Below are positions 22,601-34,600 of a stretch of 64,000 nt of DNA, piece after piece (position 1 is the first letter of the stretch; each line of letters starts with the position of its first letter). The DNA is from Lanius collurio (Eukaryota > Chordata > Aves > Passeriformes > Laniidae). The notes under the pieces were generated by a model. It was not told where the DNA came from and ran no database searches. It was given only the letters and a program-made list of their open reading frames with translations. The stretch spans positions 2,211,379 to 2,275,378 of the forward strand of contig JACBWW010000045.1 of NCBI GenBank assembly GCA_020086605.1, written 5' to 3'. The translations under genes were made by a program, and so were the position numbers.

Positions 22601-25600
22601 CACCTCTCAGGGTCCAAGTGTAGCAGTGCTTGCTGGAGCCCCCAGTGAGCTCTTGGTCTGACGGACAGCATCCACCATCACCAGCATCCACCATCACCAG
22701 CATCCACCACCCCATCACAGCATCCACCATCACCAGCATCCACCATCACCAGCATCCACCATCACCAGCATCCACCACCAAATCCCAACACCCACCATCA
22801 CAGACCCCTCCACACCAGTCTGGAGCAGCAGTGATGCCTACAAGCCTCTTCCCAGCACTACAGGAGCAGTGGAATGCAATAGGGATCCCAGGGGAAAAGC
22901 CCAGGGAGAGGGTCTTGATGTTATAATTATTTAAAAAAATATGCCAAGGAAGAAACATGCGTGCACTTCTCTGTGCACAGCTTCCCAGACACATCAGTAT
23001 GCCAGGATTTGTTTCAATTCCTCATAAAGCTGAAAGCTCCTTCTGCCTTGAGAGTCTCCTACTCAACTTTTAATCCAAAAGGAGCCAAGTTTAATCTCTT
23101 CCAGTATCCCAGAGGCAGCCCTCGGAGGTGACCATCACTGAAGAGCCAGGTCCACCACAGTCCATGCAGCTGCAGCTCCAGGAGATGCCCTGGGATTTGC
23201 TGCAGACATGGCAAATGGAGGAGCAAGGGCTGGAAGAGCAGGATGAGGAAAGTGAAGAGAGGATGCACCAAAAAACCTGCTTTGGTGTGAGCTTCCCACC
23301 ACAGCTGCTAAGGAAGCTCTTTTGCAGGGGACAGGCAGATTCCCAGTGTCCCAGAAATGGGGGGGCAGAGCAGGATCAGGCAGGTGATGCAGGGGAAGAT
23401 GTCACCTCTTCACTGCCATCACTCCTGCACGTATCTCTGCTGTCACCTCAGTGTTCAAGGAGCACTGAGGAGTTAAACACACTTTGTTTTCTCCTAATAG
23501 GTCGTGACAATGCTAAAGGGGTTGTGACAATGCTAGAGATGCTCCTGGAAATCATTTCTCCTGGAGAAGAGCATCCTGGGATGCAGCCAGCCCAATTTCC
23601 TGGGCAGACAGCACCCAGTGCCCAGCTCTAGAGCCTTAGGCTGTGCCAGGGCCATGGGCAGGGCTGGGTTGCCCAGCAGCCAGGGAGTTGAGCTGGCATG
23701 GAGACCCTGGGTGGGTGGTTATGGCAGGCAGGGACCCCTGGGCAAGGGTTTGTGGCAGGCAGGGCCCCCTTGGCCCCAGAGCAGATCAAAGCACGGGGTA
23801 TTTACCTCCCGGCTGGGCGCGGGACACCGGCCCTTTCTGAGGGGGCTTTTCATCCCTATTAGGGCCATGAAAGGCTGAGCCATGAGATCAGCTGCCAGGG
23901 GCTGTCCAGGGACAGTGCTGAGCCGAAAAGGTCAGGAGGGAGGAGGAGAAGAGAAAAGAGGCAGAGGCTTAAGGGACAGGGCTCAACAAAATCACATTTA
24001 CTGTGGTCACGCTCTTCAGACAAGCCTGCAAGACAAGGAACCGCGTGTTGTCTAAGGGCCATTATTTGGGTTTGACATGGCCAGGGCCCGGGCTTTGAAG
24101 TCGGGAGCAGGACACCGTTAGAGCCGTTTGTGTCCGGCTCCCACACGGCATCACCACCCTCTGCCAGCAGCTCCCAGCGGGATGGGGATGGAGCAGCAAA
24201 GCCCCAAAACCAGATGGATGCCACCAGGCCGGCTCTGCTTGGCCTGGGTGTGTCGCAAGCCAGGCCCGTTTGGGTGAAGAATGAGGAAGCCACTTAATTG
24301 GGATTTTATCAGCAGAAGTTCACAGCTCCCATCATGGCATCAAACGGCCCCTGGGCTTTCAAGTCCCCTCCACCAAACAAGTTGTGGGGAGGAGGACGAG
24401 GAGCACATGAAAGTGGCCACATTCAAATAGCATCAGCAAAGAGCTGGAGCGCTGACAAAGCCCCCCTGGCACAGCCCCCAGCCCAAGGAACCAGGGAGGG
24501 AATGATCAAATCCCAAGGAATGCAGGAAGGAGCGCGAGCAGCTCTGTGCACACGCGTTGGCACGGGCTGAAGGCTTCCCAAACCAACGGAAGCTGGAGAA
24601 GCGCAGCCAGAAAAGCGAGTATGGCAACGTGTCCTAAAAAAGCTCCCAAGGAGGAAGGATGATCCTGGCAGCTGGCAGGGTATAGGTGACCCCCTTCCCC
24701 ACACGGAGCTGCAGGAAAACGCTGACGGAGCGCAGCCCAGGGACAAAGCTGCGTCGCAGCAGCAGCGATGGTTTACAACAAATAACTCTTGCCAGGTTAA
24801 GACTAATTGCATCTAAAAACAGAAATGCAAGACAAGGGCTTTAACACAACACTCAGGGTAATAGATCCGCTCCCGCTGCATCCCGCTGCCAAAAAGCGTT
24901 GGATTGGATTACGGACGTTATTACATCAAAAATGGATTGAAGGGCTTAAGGACTCACAATAAACAGCAAACGCCTCGGATTTATGAGGAAACATCTATTG
25001 GGACCTTGCTTTTCCTTCAGCATTGTCATCAAACAAGGGTTCTGTGCTTTAAAGAGGCTCACAGGACAGGTGGGACATTGAGGCCATGCCCAGGGGCTTG
25101 GGAGAGGGACAGGTGAGACATCCCACCTGGAAGAACACCTTGGCACCACCACCACCTCTGCAAACAGCTGCCTGGAGCACACCCCAAGGCTGAGTGAGGT
25201 TTGCCTGGGGTCTCCACACCCCACTGAACACAGAAGGGGCTGCCAGGACCACCACCAGCCCCAAAATCAAGTGCAGAATGGACTGGGAACTATGGGAGTC
25301 CATCCAGCTCATCCCCTGCCATGGGCAGGGACATCTTCCACTAAAGCAGGTTGCTCCAGGCCCCATCCAACCTGGCCTTGAACGCTTTCAGGGATTGGGC
25401 ATTCCAGGGCTGGACTAGGTGATATTTAGCAGTTCATTCCAACCCAAACCACTCTTTGATTCTCTGATCCAGAGCTCTGGGATAGCAGGGAGCCACTCTG
25501 GGAGCTCCTCCTCACGTCACCCTGCTGCCAGGACATGGGGATTAATGGATCTCTATCCAGGCACCTCATTACCAGAGATAGTAAAACTGGAGCAAGTTCA

Positions 25601-28600
25601 AAGAGGAGCAGCAAATGCAATTAGGAGCTGGAGTGAATTAGGAGGGGAGGTGCAGGGAGCCGAACCTGCAGGGCTGGATAAGCCATGGTGGGGCTGGAGC
25701 TGCCCACGACGTCCTGGGAGTGCAGGCACCAGGCAGGGGGGAGGCTATTCCAGTGGGATGTATTTTGTAGGGAGGGGACAGGACACTGGGGACAGGGAAT
25801 CCCACCAAGGTACCAAAGGCAAGCAGGGTAACACCCGGGAGACCAGGGATGGAAGAAACCACAGCATATCATATAAAACACACAATTCCCAAATTCCCAG
25901 CTCCTTCACCCTCTCAGCACTTCATCCTGGGGAGGGTCCGCACATCCTGCTGGAGTTCCACGTGCCCCCTCAGCCTCAGTCTCCAGTGTAGACCTGCAGG
26001 CAGGAGCAGCTGCATCTTGTTCTCTATGGAAAGCCTTAGGAATAAGCATCACCTTTCCTTATCCACCCCCAGGAGCAAAGATGGTTCTAAGGAAAGCCTG
26101 GAGCTGGTGTGGAGAGGGTCGGTGTGAGGCTCCAGAGAGGATGGGGACAGGGAATGGCAGCTTTCAAAAGCCTTTTCATTGCTAAGCCGAGGGCTGGGGC
26201 CGTGTCCCTCTGTGATAAAAGTGTCCCTAAACAAGGCTTGGCATATCCAAAGCAGTGGCAAGGAGTAGTCCTGAATAGGAGGGACCTCGGGAAGCCCCCC
26301 GGCTCCAGTGGGGAGATTTTCCAGCTGCTGGGGAAGGTGGGGGATGAGTGGCACACTCCCTGTTCCCCTCGGCTCCAGTGTCGTTTCCTCGGCTTAGAAA
26401 TGAAAAGGGAGAAATAAAACCTTTTGTGTGTCCAGGCAAAGCTTGGGGAAAGGGAGGGGAGAAAAATTGGGGGAGGAAAAAAAAAAGACAACATGTGGGT
26501 GGTCTGCTCAGGAGACTTTTGACTTTGTTTTTTTGGCTATTTTATTTCTTGGCAGAAAGAACTCCTGGGGCTGCTCAGCAGAGGGTACGGCCAGATCACA
26601 GGAGCATCCTCAGCCCACCCAGGGGCCAAAGTTCAGCTGGCAGCTCCCAGCTCCAAGGGGTTTCGCATCAAAGCATGGAGGAGTCAAGAGAAATTAAAGT
26701 CAGAAACGGTCCATGGCAGGGGCAGAGGGCACTGCCGGCCCCCTGAGATGGGGGGGCATCCCACAGGGATGCTCAGGATGCTCCAAGCACCCCGCTTGCT
26801 GCATCCCTATACAGCCTGAAATGGAGAACAAGAGGATAAATAGGATTTTATATTAAAAAATGAGCTTAAAAGGCTCAGCTCAACATCCGATGGGATGCAC
26901 AGCCGGGATTTCCCAAGCTGGGCTATGCCAGCTTTGCAAAATCCCGGCTGCGTGTCCTGTCAGATCCACAGCGAGCCGGAGCCGGTCACCTGCAGTGACC
27001 CAGGTGTGCTGGCAGCCTTGGAGGGGAGCTGGCACCAGCTCAAAGCCACGGGGGCCCCGTGGGAGCCACGTTTGGAGTCGGCAACGCACGGGCAGCCGCT
27101 TGTGAAAGCGCCTCCCAAAGCTCCAGGAGGTTGATTTTCACTTAAGTTTTCATGTGAAATGCAAAACAGCTCCTTAAAATTTGGGTAATTCAGGGGCTGG
27201 TAAATCCTTCTGCCTCCACCTTCCTGCTGGACTTGGTTACCATAAGAGGGATCCCACATCTCTTCTTCTCAGTGCTTTGTTCACCTCCTGAGCTCATTTT
27301 GGGGAACCTATTTATGTCTTTAAGGGCTCTTTGCAGCCTGAGAGTCCCATGGGCTGTAGCTCAGAGGACCCCAGTTTCAGCCCTGATTAGTTTGATGACC
27401 ATGTCAGTGCTTGAACTTGACCCCCCAAACACAGAGGAACCATTGACCAAGTGCTTCAAGATGTTTGCCTGACCCAAGCCTGGCACTCTGGCCTCTATTC
27501 CCAATTTCTGCCTACTGCACGCAAAGCTTGTATTCAACCAAGCTTTGCATCAGCTGAAGGACAGCAGAAGGGCTAACTTTGGGGTCTCAGAGCCACCAGA
27601 CTGGTGCCAGCTGTAGTAAGAGAGATAGGAGCCTACAATGGGAGTTATGCCAGGGCTTTTGGCATCCCCAGCCCATCTGGGGCATCTGGGCTGGAACCAG
27701 GGTGTCCTGCCCCCATGATGGCTTCAAAGCTGGCGCCCCTCAAGTGACACAGGACAGACATCCCCATGTCTGGACAGTGACAGTGACCATTGCTCTGGAA
27801 GAGCCCGGCACTGCCACAGTGACTCAGCCTGCAGAGCCCGCGGTCACTGCCAGCACCGTGCCAAGCAGAGCCGGCTCCGTGGGTTGTGGCGCCAGGTCGT
27901 CCCTGCTGTCACCCCTCCTGTTAGGGAAACTTCCTTGGTTAACCATGCAGGAGCCACTTTGGCATCTCCATGGCCATACAGGGAACAGAGCCCCCCACGA
28001 GCCCCTGTCATCACCCAGCTCAGCGGTTCATCGGGAAGCACTCAGCAAAATTTGCCGTGACAGAAGTGATGAGGGCTCAAGGCTGACCTGCCAGAGCCAG
28101 GCCCAGCTGCTTCCTCTGCATCAGGTTTATTCCAAACTATTCTGCAGCAAGATTCCAACAGCCCCAGCCAGTCTTGCTGGGGACATCCAGACTTGCAGCC
28201 TCACCATAGCATCACGCTACAGCACAGCCCTCCCTGCCCACCATGGCCTCGCTGCCCCCTCCCAAAGATTCCAGGCTAAAAATACCCTGTTTCCAGCCGG
28301 GAACACACCGCTCCCCCGGCCGGGTGCTCACTCCCACGCGGGCGGTGACCCCTGCGCTGGCCGCTCGCTGCAGAGCCCGCGGCACACAGTGAGAGGAGCT
28401 GAGCCGTGGCCACCGTGCCCTTTGCAGTGCACCGAGCCAGGCAGGGACAGCCAGGCTGAGGAGGAGGAGAGGGAACAAAGAGAGAGCTGGCAGCACTACG
28501 CAGACACAGCCAAGCTTCCCAGGTCCCCCTCCATCCACACCGGAGCAGGCACAAGTGGGTACATCTCTGTGCAGTGATCTCCTGCATGCACAGACCACAG

Positions 28601-31600
28601 GCTCCAAGAAAGTTCTATCCTTCTCCTCTCTCCCAACCAGAAAATGCCATGGTGCACCAAGACACAAACAGAACAGGCCAGGGTGCAGAATTTTTCAGCC
28701 ACTTCAATCACATCACACACTGGACACCACCAGCACTTGCCACTGCTGGGGCTGCTCTTGGAGGCAACACCCAGGAATAAGGACAAGCATCTCCTTGGAT
28801 ACCATTCCCCCCACTCCCCAGCCCCAAAGCAAAGCCCTGCCACACCTCCAGCAAAGATGGCACCAAAAAATAGGCTCCAGACATAACAGTGCTCCAGAGC
28901 CAACCCCAGATGGGGATGTGCTCCTGCTCCCAGCCACGAGCAGGGCAGGGGACACAGCACAGCAGCCAGATAGGGACTGGTGACCCACTCGGCCAGTGAC
29001 GCATTCCTCCCCCTGCTCCCATCCAGCGGGACATATTTTCCATCCGTGTCAGCTCTCTGCACTGGCCAAGTCACACACAAGCGCCTGGTGACACTCTCCA
29101 GGCACCCGAGCCCTCCCGAGCCAGGGCTGGCGGCGAGGAAGAGGAGGGCGACTCACATGTGATGAAGTAATCCTGCTGCCGCTTGAATTCCAGGCCCATG
29201 TAGTTGGGGCTGAACTCCTGGAACTTGATGGTGAAGCGGATCTCCTGCTCGGGCCGGTTGCACGTCACCAGCACGTTGGGGTCCATGACAGTGCTGCAGG
29301 CATCCGCCTGCTCCTTCCTCACCAGGTACAGCTTGTAGTACTCGTAAGGCTTGGACGGCTCTGCCTTGGGGCAGATAATGTCCAGTTTATCCCCAATCTC
29401 CGGGTAGATGACCAGCCCCTTCCCAGTCATGAACCTGGAAGAGAGGAGAGTAAGAGGTTACCACATGCTGGAGCAGAGGCCATACCAGCCCAGCCCACCC
29501 CACTCTGACACCATTGACTTTGTGCTTCAGCTCTTTTACTCCCCCTCTGTAAGATGGGGTTTGACACTGAAATCAAGTTTTCCTCTTCCCTCACCATCCC
29601 AGCCTGTGCATGGACCCAGCATAAGCTCCTGCAGACCCGCTCGCCAGCCATGATGAGGGCGGGCACCCTTCCCAGCCCCAAGCCTGGCATCCAACCGGGA
29701 ATGAGTCTTCCCACAAAGGGCTGGGAGACGCCACGGCTCTGCCCGACGGCCAGGCAAGGAGCTTCCTGCAGGGACAGGCAATAATTAGGCATAGGGAGAA
29801 GTCTTGACAATGGGGCGCAGGGAGGGATCCCATCCACGCCCCAGCTCCCTGAGGAATTCCTGTCCTTAAATGGAAGAGAAGGAAGCATCCTGCAGGACAA
29901 CTTCTACAGAGCCAGGCTCAACAGCGTGCCCAGGAGCGTGGGAGGACCGGATGGAGAGGAGCAAGGAGGGAGGAAAGCTATTCAGGGCTGGAAGGCAGGG
30001 CATTGGGAAGGCAAGGAAGGCAAGATGCCGATAATTAACATTCGGATCTTGTTATGGTGGGGAAAGGCTCTGATTAGGTTTTTTCAGCATGAAGGAGAGG
30101 ATTAGGACAGCAAGAAGGGAAACAGCAGATCATCTACTTTGATGTAGGCAACTAAACGCGTTCCTGATGGGAGATAAGGTGGGAATGGATTTTCCTGCAG
30201 AGTTATCTCTGCTGCAACTCCCTAACGTAATCTGGGCACAGCAAAGTGCAAAGCGAGCGCTTTGCCAAGGCTGCATGGCCACGCTTCCCCTTCCGCTGTC
30301 GGACACAGCCCAGCCCTGCCCCAGCCCACCCCAGAGATCGGATGGGGGCCGAGATACCTTCTCCCCCAGCCAGCTGCTCTGGCAGGAGCTGCAGACTCCA
30401 TGGAAGGAAGATCAAACACACAAGACCAACCTGCTCCGTGGCTCCATGCAAGTCTTAGCAAGAAGCCACAGAGCTGGAACCAGCACCAGGCCTTTGGCTG
30501 CAGGAACCCAGCAGATCCACAGGCCGGGCTGGGAGCAAGCAGGCGCAGCCAGAGCCCACACACCCCCAGTGCCCTTGGCACAGGCTCCAGAGCTCGGTGC
30601 CAGCTGTAGCAGCAGGGCAGACACACAGACATCATCTGCGCCTCACTTGCAGCTCACCAGGTCAGACGAGCATCTCTGGCACCGAGGGCATGGCACAGGG
30701 ACGGCGGGCACAGCCCCATCATACAGGTGGATTTAGAGGGCTTATGGGTCCATCCTCCCAGCCTGGCTGCAGCTCTGCCTCCACTACATCAGCTCCAGTA
30801 GTACCCAAAGCAGCACAACAGGGCAGCTGGGATCATACCAGCACCACTGGCACAGCAGCACCTTGGCCACGTGAGGTTGCAGGGAGTTTTGTACAAGTCA
30901 TGAGTCGGGCAGAAAGTGACCAGGAGAGAGTGGGAAACTTGACCCCTAGAGGGTGTTTAGGGATGCAGGTGGGATGCAAGAGCCCGGCTCCATCCCGGCA
31001 CTGCTGGCAGGTGAGCCATGCTTTGCTTCACACTACCAAGTAGGTCACCTGGCCAGTGGCCAGCATGCACTTCCAAAGGCTTGGGAGCGATAAAGGATTC
31101 CCCACCCACGGCCGGAGCCCTGACGCAAGGCCGGAGCGGGAGCAGGAGCCGGGAGCAGCCCCTGTCCCTCCCTCCCCGCCTGGCCGCAGACACGCAGCGC
31201 AAGTGAACACTTGCACGGGTTCCCACCCCGAGAGGCAGCTGGATCCCACACTCCTTTCTCCACGGTTGGGCTGAGTCAGAGGCTTCCTGGCACAGGACTC
31301 CAGAGTGACTCAAGCTCCCTCCTCCAGCCCCTGACAGCTCCCTCCTGCCCAGAAGATGCCAAACAGGAAGCCACAAACAAGTCAAGCAGATGTCTTGCAC
31401 CGCCAGAGCAGGAGGAGAAGGCTCCTATCCACCCTCATCTCCATACCAGGAGGACCTATCACACCTCTGTAGCCAAAACCTTGGCCAACACCTGCAAACC
31501 AACCGGTCCCTGGGCCACCAGCCTGTTGGGAACAGGCCAAACAGATTTGTAAGCAGAGGAGGGGCCATGAAGCAACCAAGGGAGCTGAGAACCTCCCAGC

Positions 31601-34600
31601 ACCACATCCTGCTGGCACCTCTTCATCTCAGGAACTTCAGGACCAAGGCCTACCTTTGGTTTATGTAAGGATAAAACAAGGAGGCAAATCCCTTCCACAA
31701 ATGCTCAGCCTCAGCTCCAGAAGCACACAGCTGCTGTCTGGGAAGATCATGCAAACTTCCAGATCAATGCAAACATGGAGCAAGACAGAGCCACTTCCCT
31801 GTGCACAGAGCTTTTGCACTGCTCCCTCCAACCGCTGTTCCCCACCAGCCACATTCCCACCCGCACACAAACAGCTTTCCCTTTGTCCTCCAATTTTCCT
31901 GATTTTTTTCTCCTCCATTTCCCCCCTTCTCCAACAGCAGGGCTGTTTTCAGATGACAGCCTGGGCAGCACAGGCAGAGGAGATAAACCTGAGGTGTGTG
32001 CCTTGAACCCCTCATACAGTTCTTCCAGCTTTTCACCACATATAGAGACCTTCATTTCCCCCAAAAATTCTGCTTTGCCACAAGAATAGCTTGTGATGAT
32101 CATCCTAGGGAAGACCAACAACATCTCCCACCATGCCAGAGGCTGGTTCTCTGGGAAATTCTCCTTTAAAATACACAGTGAAAAGCACCATTTATCACAA
32201 GAAAAGGAGAGGAAAAAAAACGTCCAAAAATTGTCACATGTTGCCTGAGCGCAGGATTTCAGCCAGTTCTGGAGACGAGGAATTTTAGTTCTGAGGCATG
32301 GTTGAAGACAAAAAGGAATTACACTCTTGACTTGTCTTCACAAGGACACGTCTTCAGATTTATCTTAACCCGGAGGAATGAACAGAGCAACTCTTAAATT
32401 AATAGGGAAATTCATCATGCCCTCAGAGCACCCAGTGTAATTTTAAGGAGGGAAGGGGGACTCTGCTGTTCCTGTGGAAAACACAGCTTGATTTCCCTGT
32501 TCTAAGGTGAGAGGGAAAAAAAAAAAAAAGAAAACAAACTAAAACTTAGCTCAACCTTACTGCTGAAACAACACTCAGCATGAAGAATCATTCTCCTCTG
32601 CCTCACCCATCACACGGGACAAGGAGGATGGTGGCTCCAGCTTTATTCCTGCCCCATCCCTGGAAGTGTCCAAGGCCAGACTGGACGGGGCTTGGAGCAA
32701 TCTGGGAGAGTGGAAGGTGTCTCTGCCCATGGCAAGGGGTGGAACAGGATGAGTTTTAAGGTCCCTTCCAACCCAAACCATTCTGGAATCCTGTGATTGG
32801 CACTATCACCAGTTCACAAGTAACATCCCAGCATCCTTTCTCCTGGTGTCCAAGGGGGTGGGAATGATTAACTACAGCCATTAAAGCTTAAAACAAGTAT
32901 TTTTTTTGCCAGTCGAGCAGGTGGAGAGCACTGGCAGCTTCATCCCTTAATGCCTCTGAGGTGATTTTTGGGTGGCACCCGTGGCTGCCCACCCGCAGAG
33001 CCAAGGGACCATCCTGGCCACCCCAGCCAGGCATCCTCATCCCCAGCGCCGCTCCCGGCCCCCAGCTCCCGGCCCCGCAGGTTTCTTGGGAGCGATCAGG
33101 TGGCAGCGTCCAATTTCCTCATTGTTTCGGTAGGTGTTTTCTGATGGGAAAGGTGAAAAGGGGATTTGTGAGCCTTGTAAACCGATTCCTCCGAGTTGGG
33201 TAAACAACGGGAGCTCTGTTGGCAGCGGGATGCCGGGATGCCGGAGCAGGGAGATGGGATTAAAGGGCAGCCTCTCCCATGCCCTGAGCTGGGGGGCTGC
33301 TGGTGGGGCCCCAATCCTTTGCAGAGGCACTCGCACTTCCCCTTGGGGGTTCAAAATGCAGTATCTGATGGAGTGACCAGGAGCTACAGGTGGGACCTGC
33401 TGGAAGAGCCATGGACTCAGCCAGGGCCCGGTGTCAGAGGCATTCCAGAGAGAGTTTGCTGGGAGAGGAGGAAGAACACAACTCAAGGAGGAAAATCAAG
33501 CAAGTTCGGCCAGAGCAAGCTCAGGAGTCGTGTTGGGAATGACACCCCCCTCCTCCACACCCTCCTCCCATGAAGGTTCCTCTCCTCCATGTGGGCACAC
33601 ATGGATAGACATGGATGAGCCAACACATTCCCAGCAATCCTGCAGACACAAGTGTCCTGCAGGTAAGTCATCCGGAACCTTAAAATCCAACAGTCCTTCA
33701 GCTCTTTGTTAGGGAAGACCAATAAATGGCTTAAAAATACAATTTTTTTAAAGAATGGGTCGACACATTTTCCATCTGTTCTCCCCCTGGATCCAGGCAT
33801 TCCTTGCACCACGTCAACTACAAAATCTTCAAGGCAGCATCACCTTTCCCCACATCCATGGCATACGACGCCCCTCACCTGATTTCAGGCTTGGCAGAAA
33901 CAGAACAACATTTCCCAAGAACTTTCTCCTTGGAGAAGATACTCTAAAACTGATGCTGACATACATATAAGATGACATATGCTAAATGCTGTTTGCTTCA
34001 AAGAAATCCAGAAATAACTGGATCTTACATGGAGGACATGTACATCTGGCAGGGAAGGCTGACAATGCCCGGCAGAGCGAGACCTGCAGGAGCTGGGAGG
34101 TTTTTCTGGTGTCTGGGCAGCTGAAGCCCCCATGGACCCAGCTCTCCACACCAACAGAACATGTGAGTCCTTCCAGATGGATCACAGCTCCCACCCACTG
34201 GGAATCACCTCAAGGAAGGGATGGGAAAGGGCCAGACCCAGTAAAAAAGCCAAAACCTCATGTTCAAAGTGGGTATGGGATCCTGAAAAACACTCCTGAG
34301 CCCTGCGATTTGCCAGTGCCCAGCCACACACAAACCCAACCCTGCCCTCTCTGCCTCACTCTTCCAAGCTTCCCTGGGACACAGCAGCCATGCCCAGGTA
34401 CTGGGGACTCCCTACCACTGCTGGAAGAATCAGTCCTGTCCCCAGAGTTGTCTTCCAGACCCCAATGTGCCAGAGCCACATCACACTCCAGCCATTGGAG
34501 AGTCCCTGTGCAGTTCGTCCAAAGCTCCTTGGTGACACCCAGCCACCTCTGCCTTTGCCAAAATCTATGTTTTCACCAAGAAAGAGAATTGAGAGGTCAG

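Larger units (their letters stand above)
15740..29156 (-). other. EFNB1: EFNB1 intron 2
   Basis: A 13.4-kb intron. It contains a 16-bp tandem repeat (22,669-22,800), a pair of opposed CR1 fragments (25,301-25,468), and several AT-rich, repeat-free stretches that could be regulatory, for example 18,890-18,965, 21,040-21,170 and 24,840-25,040. A small CpG-denser patch lies at about 17,160-17,250. No open frame has exon-like features. Between these items I see only ordinary intronic sequence. Confidence 0.85.

Noticed and set aside
22669..22800. Repeat array considered as CRISPR-like
   Set aside because: Units are directly adjacent with no spacers, in vertebrate intronic DNA.
27350..27400. GGGCTGTAGCTCAGAGGACC resembles a tRNA A-box start
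   Set aside because: No B-box (GGTTCGANTCC), no anticodon arm and no acceptor-stem complement follow at tRNA distances.
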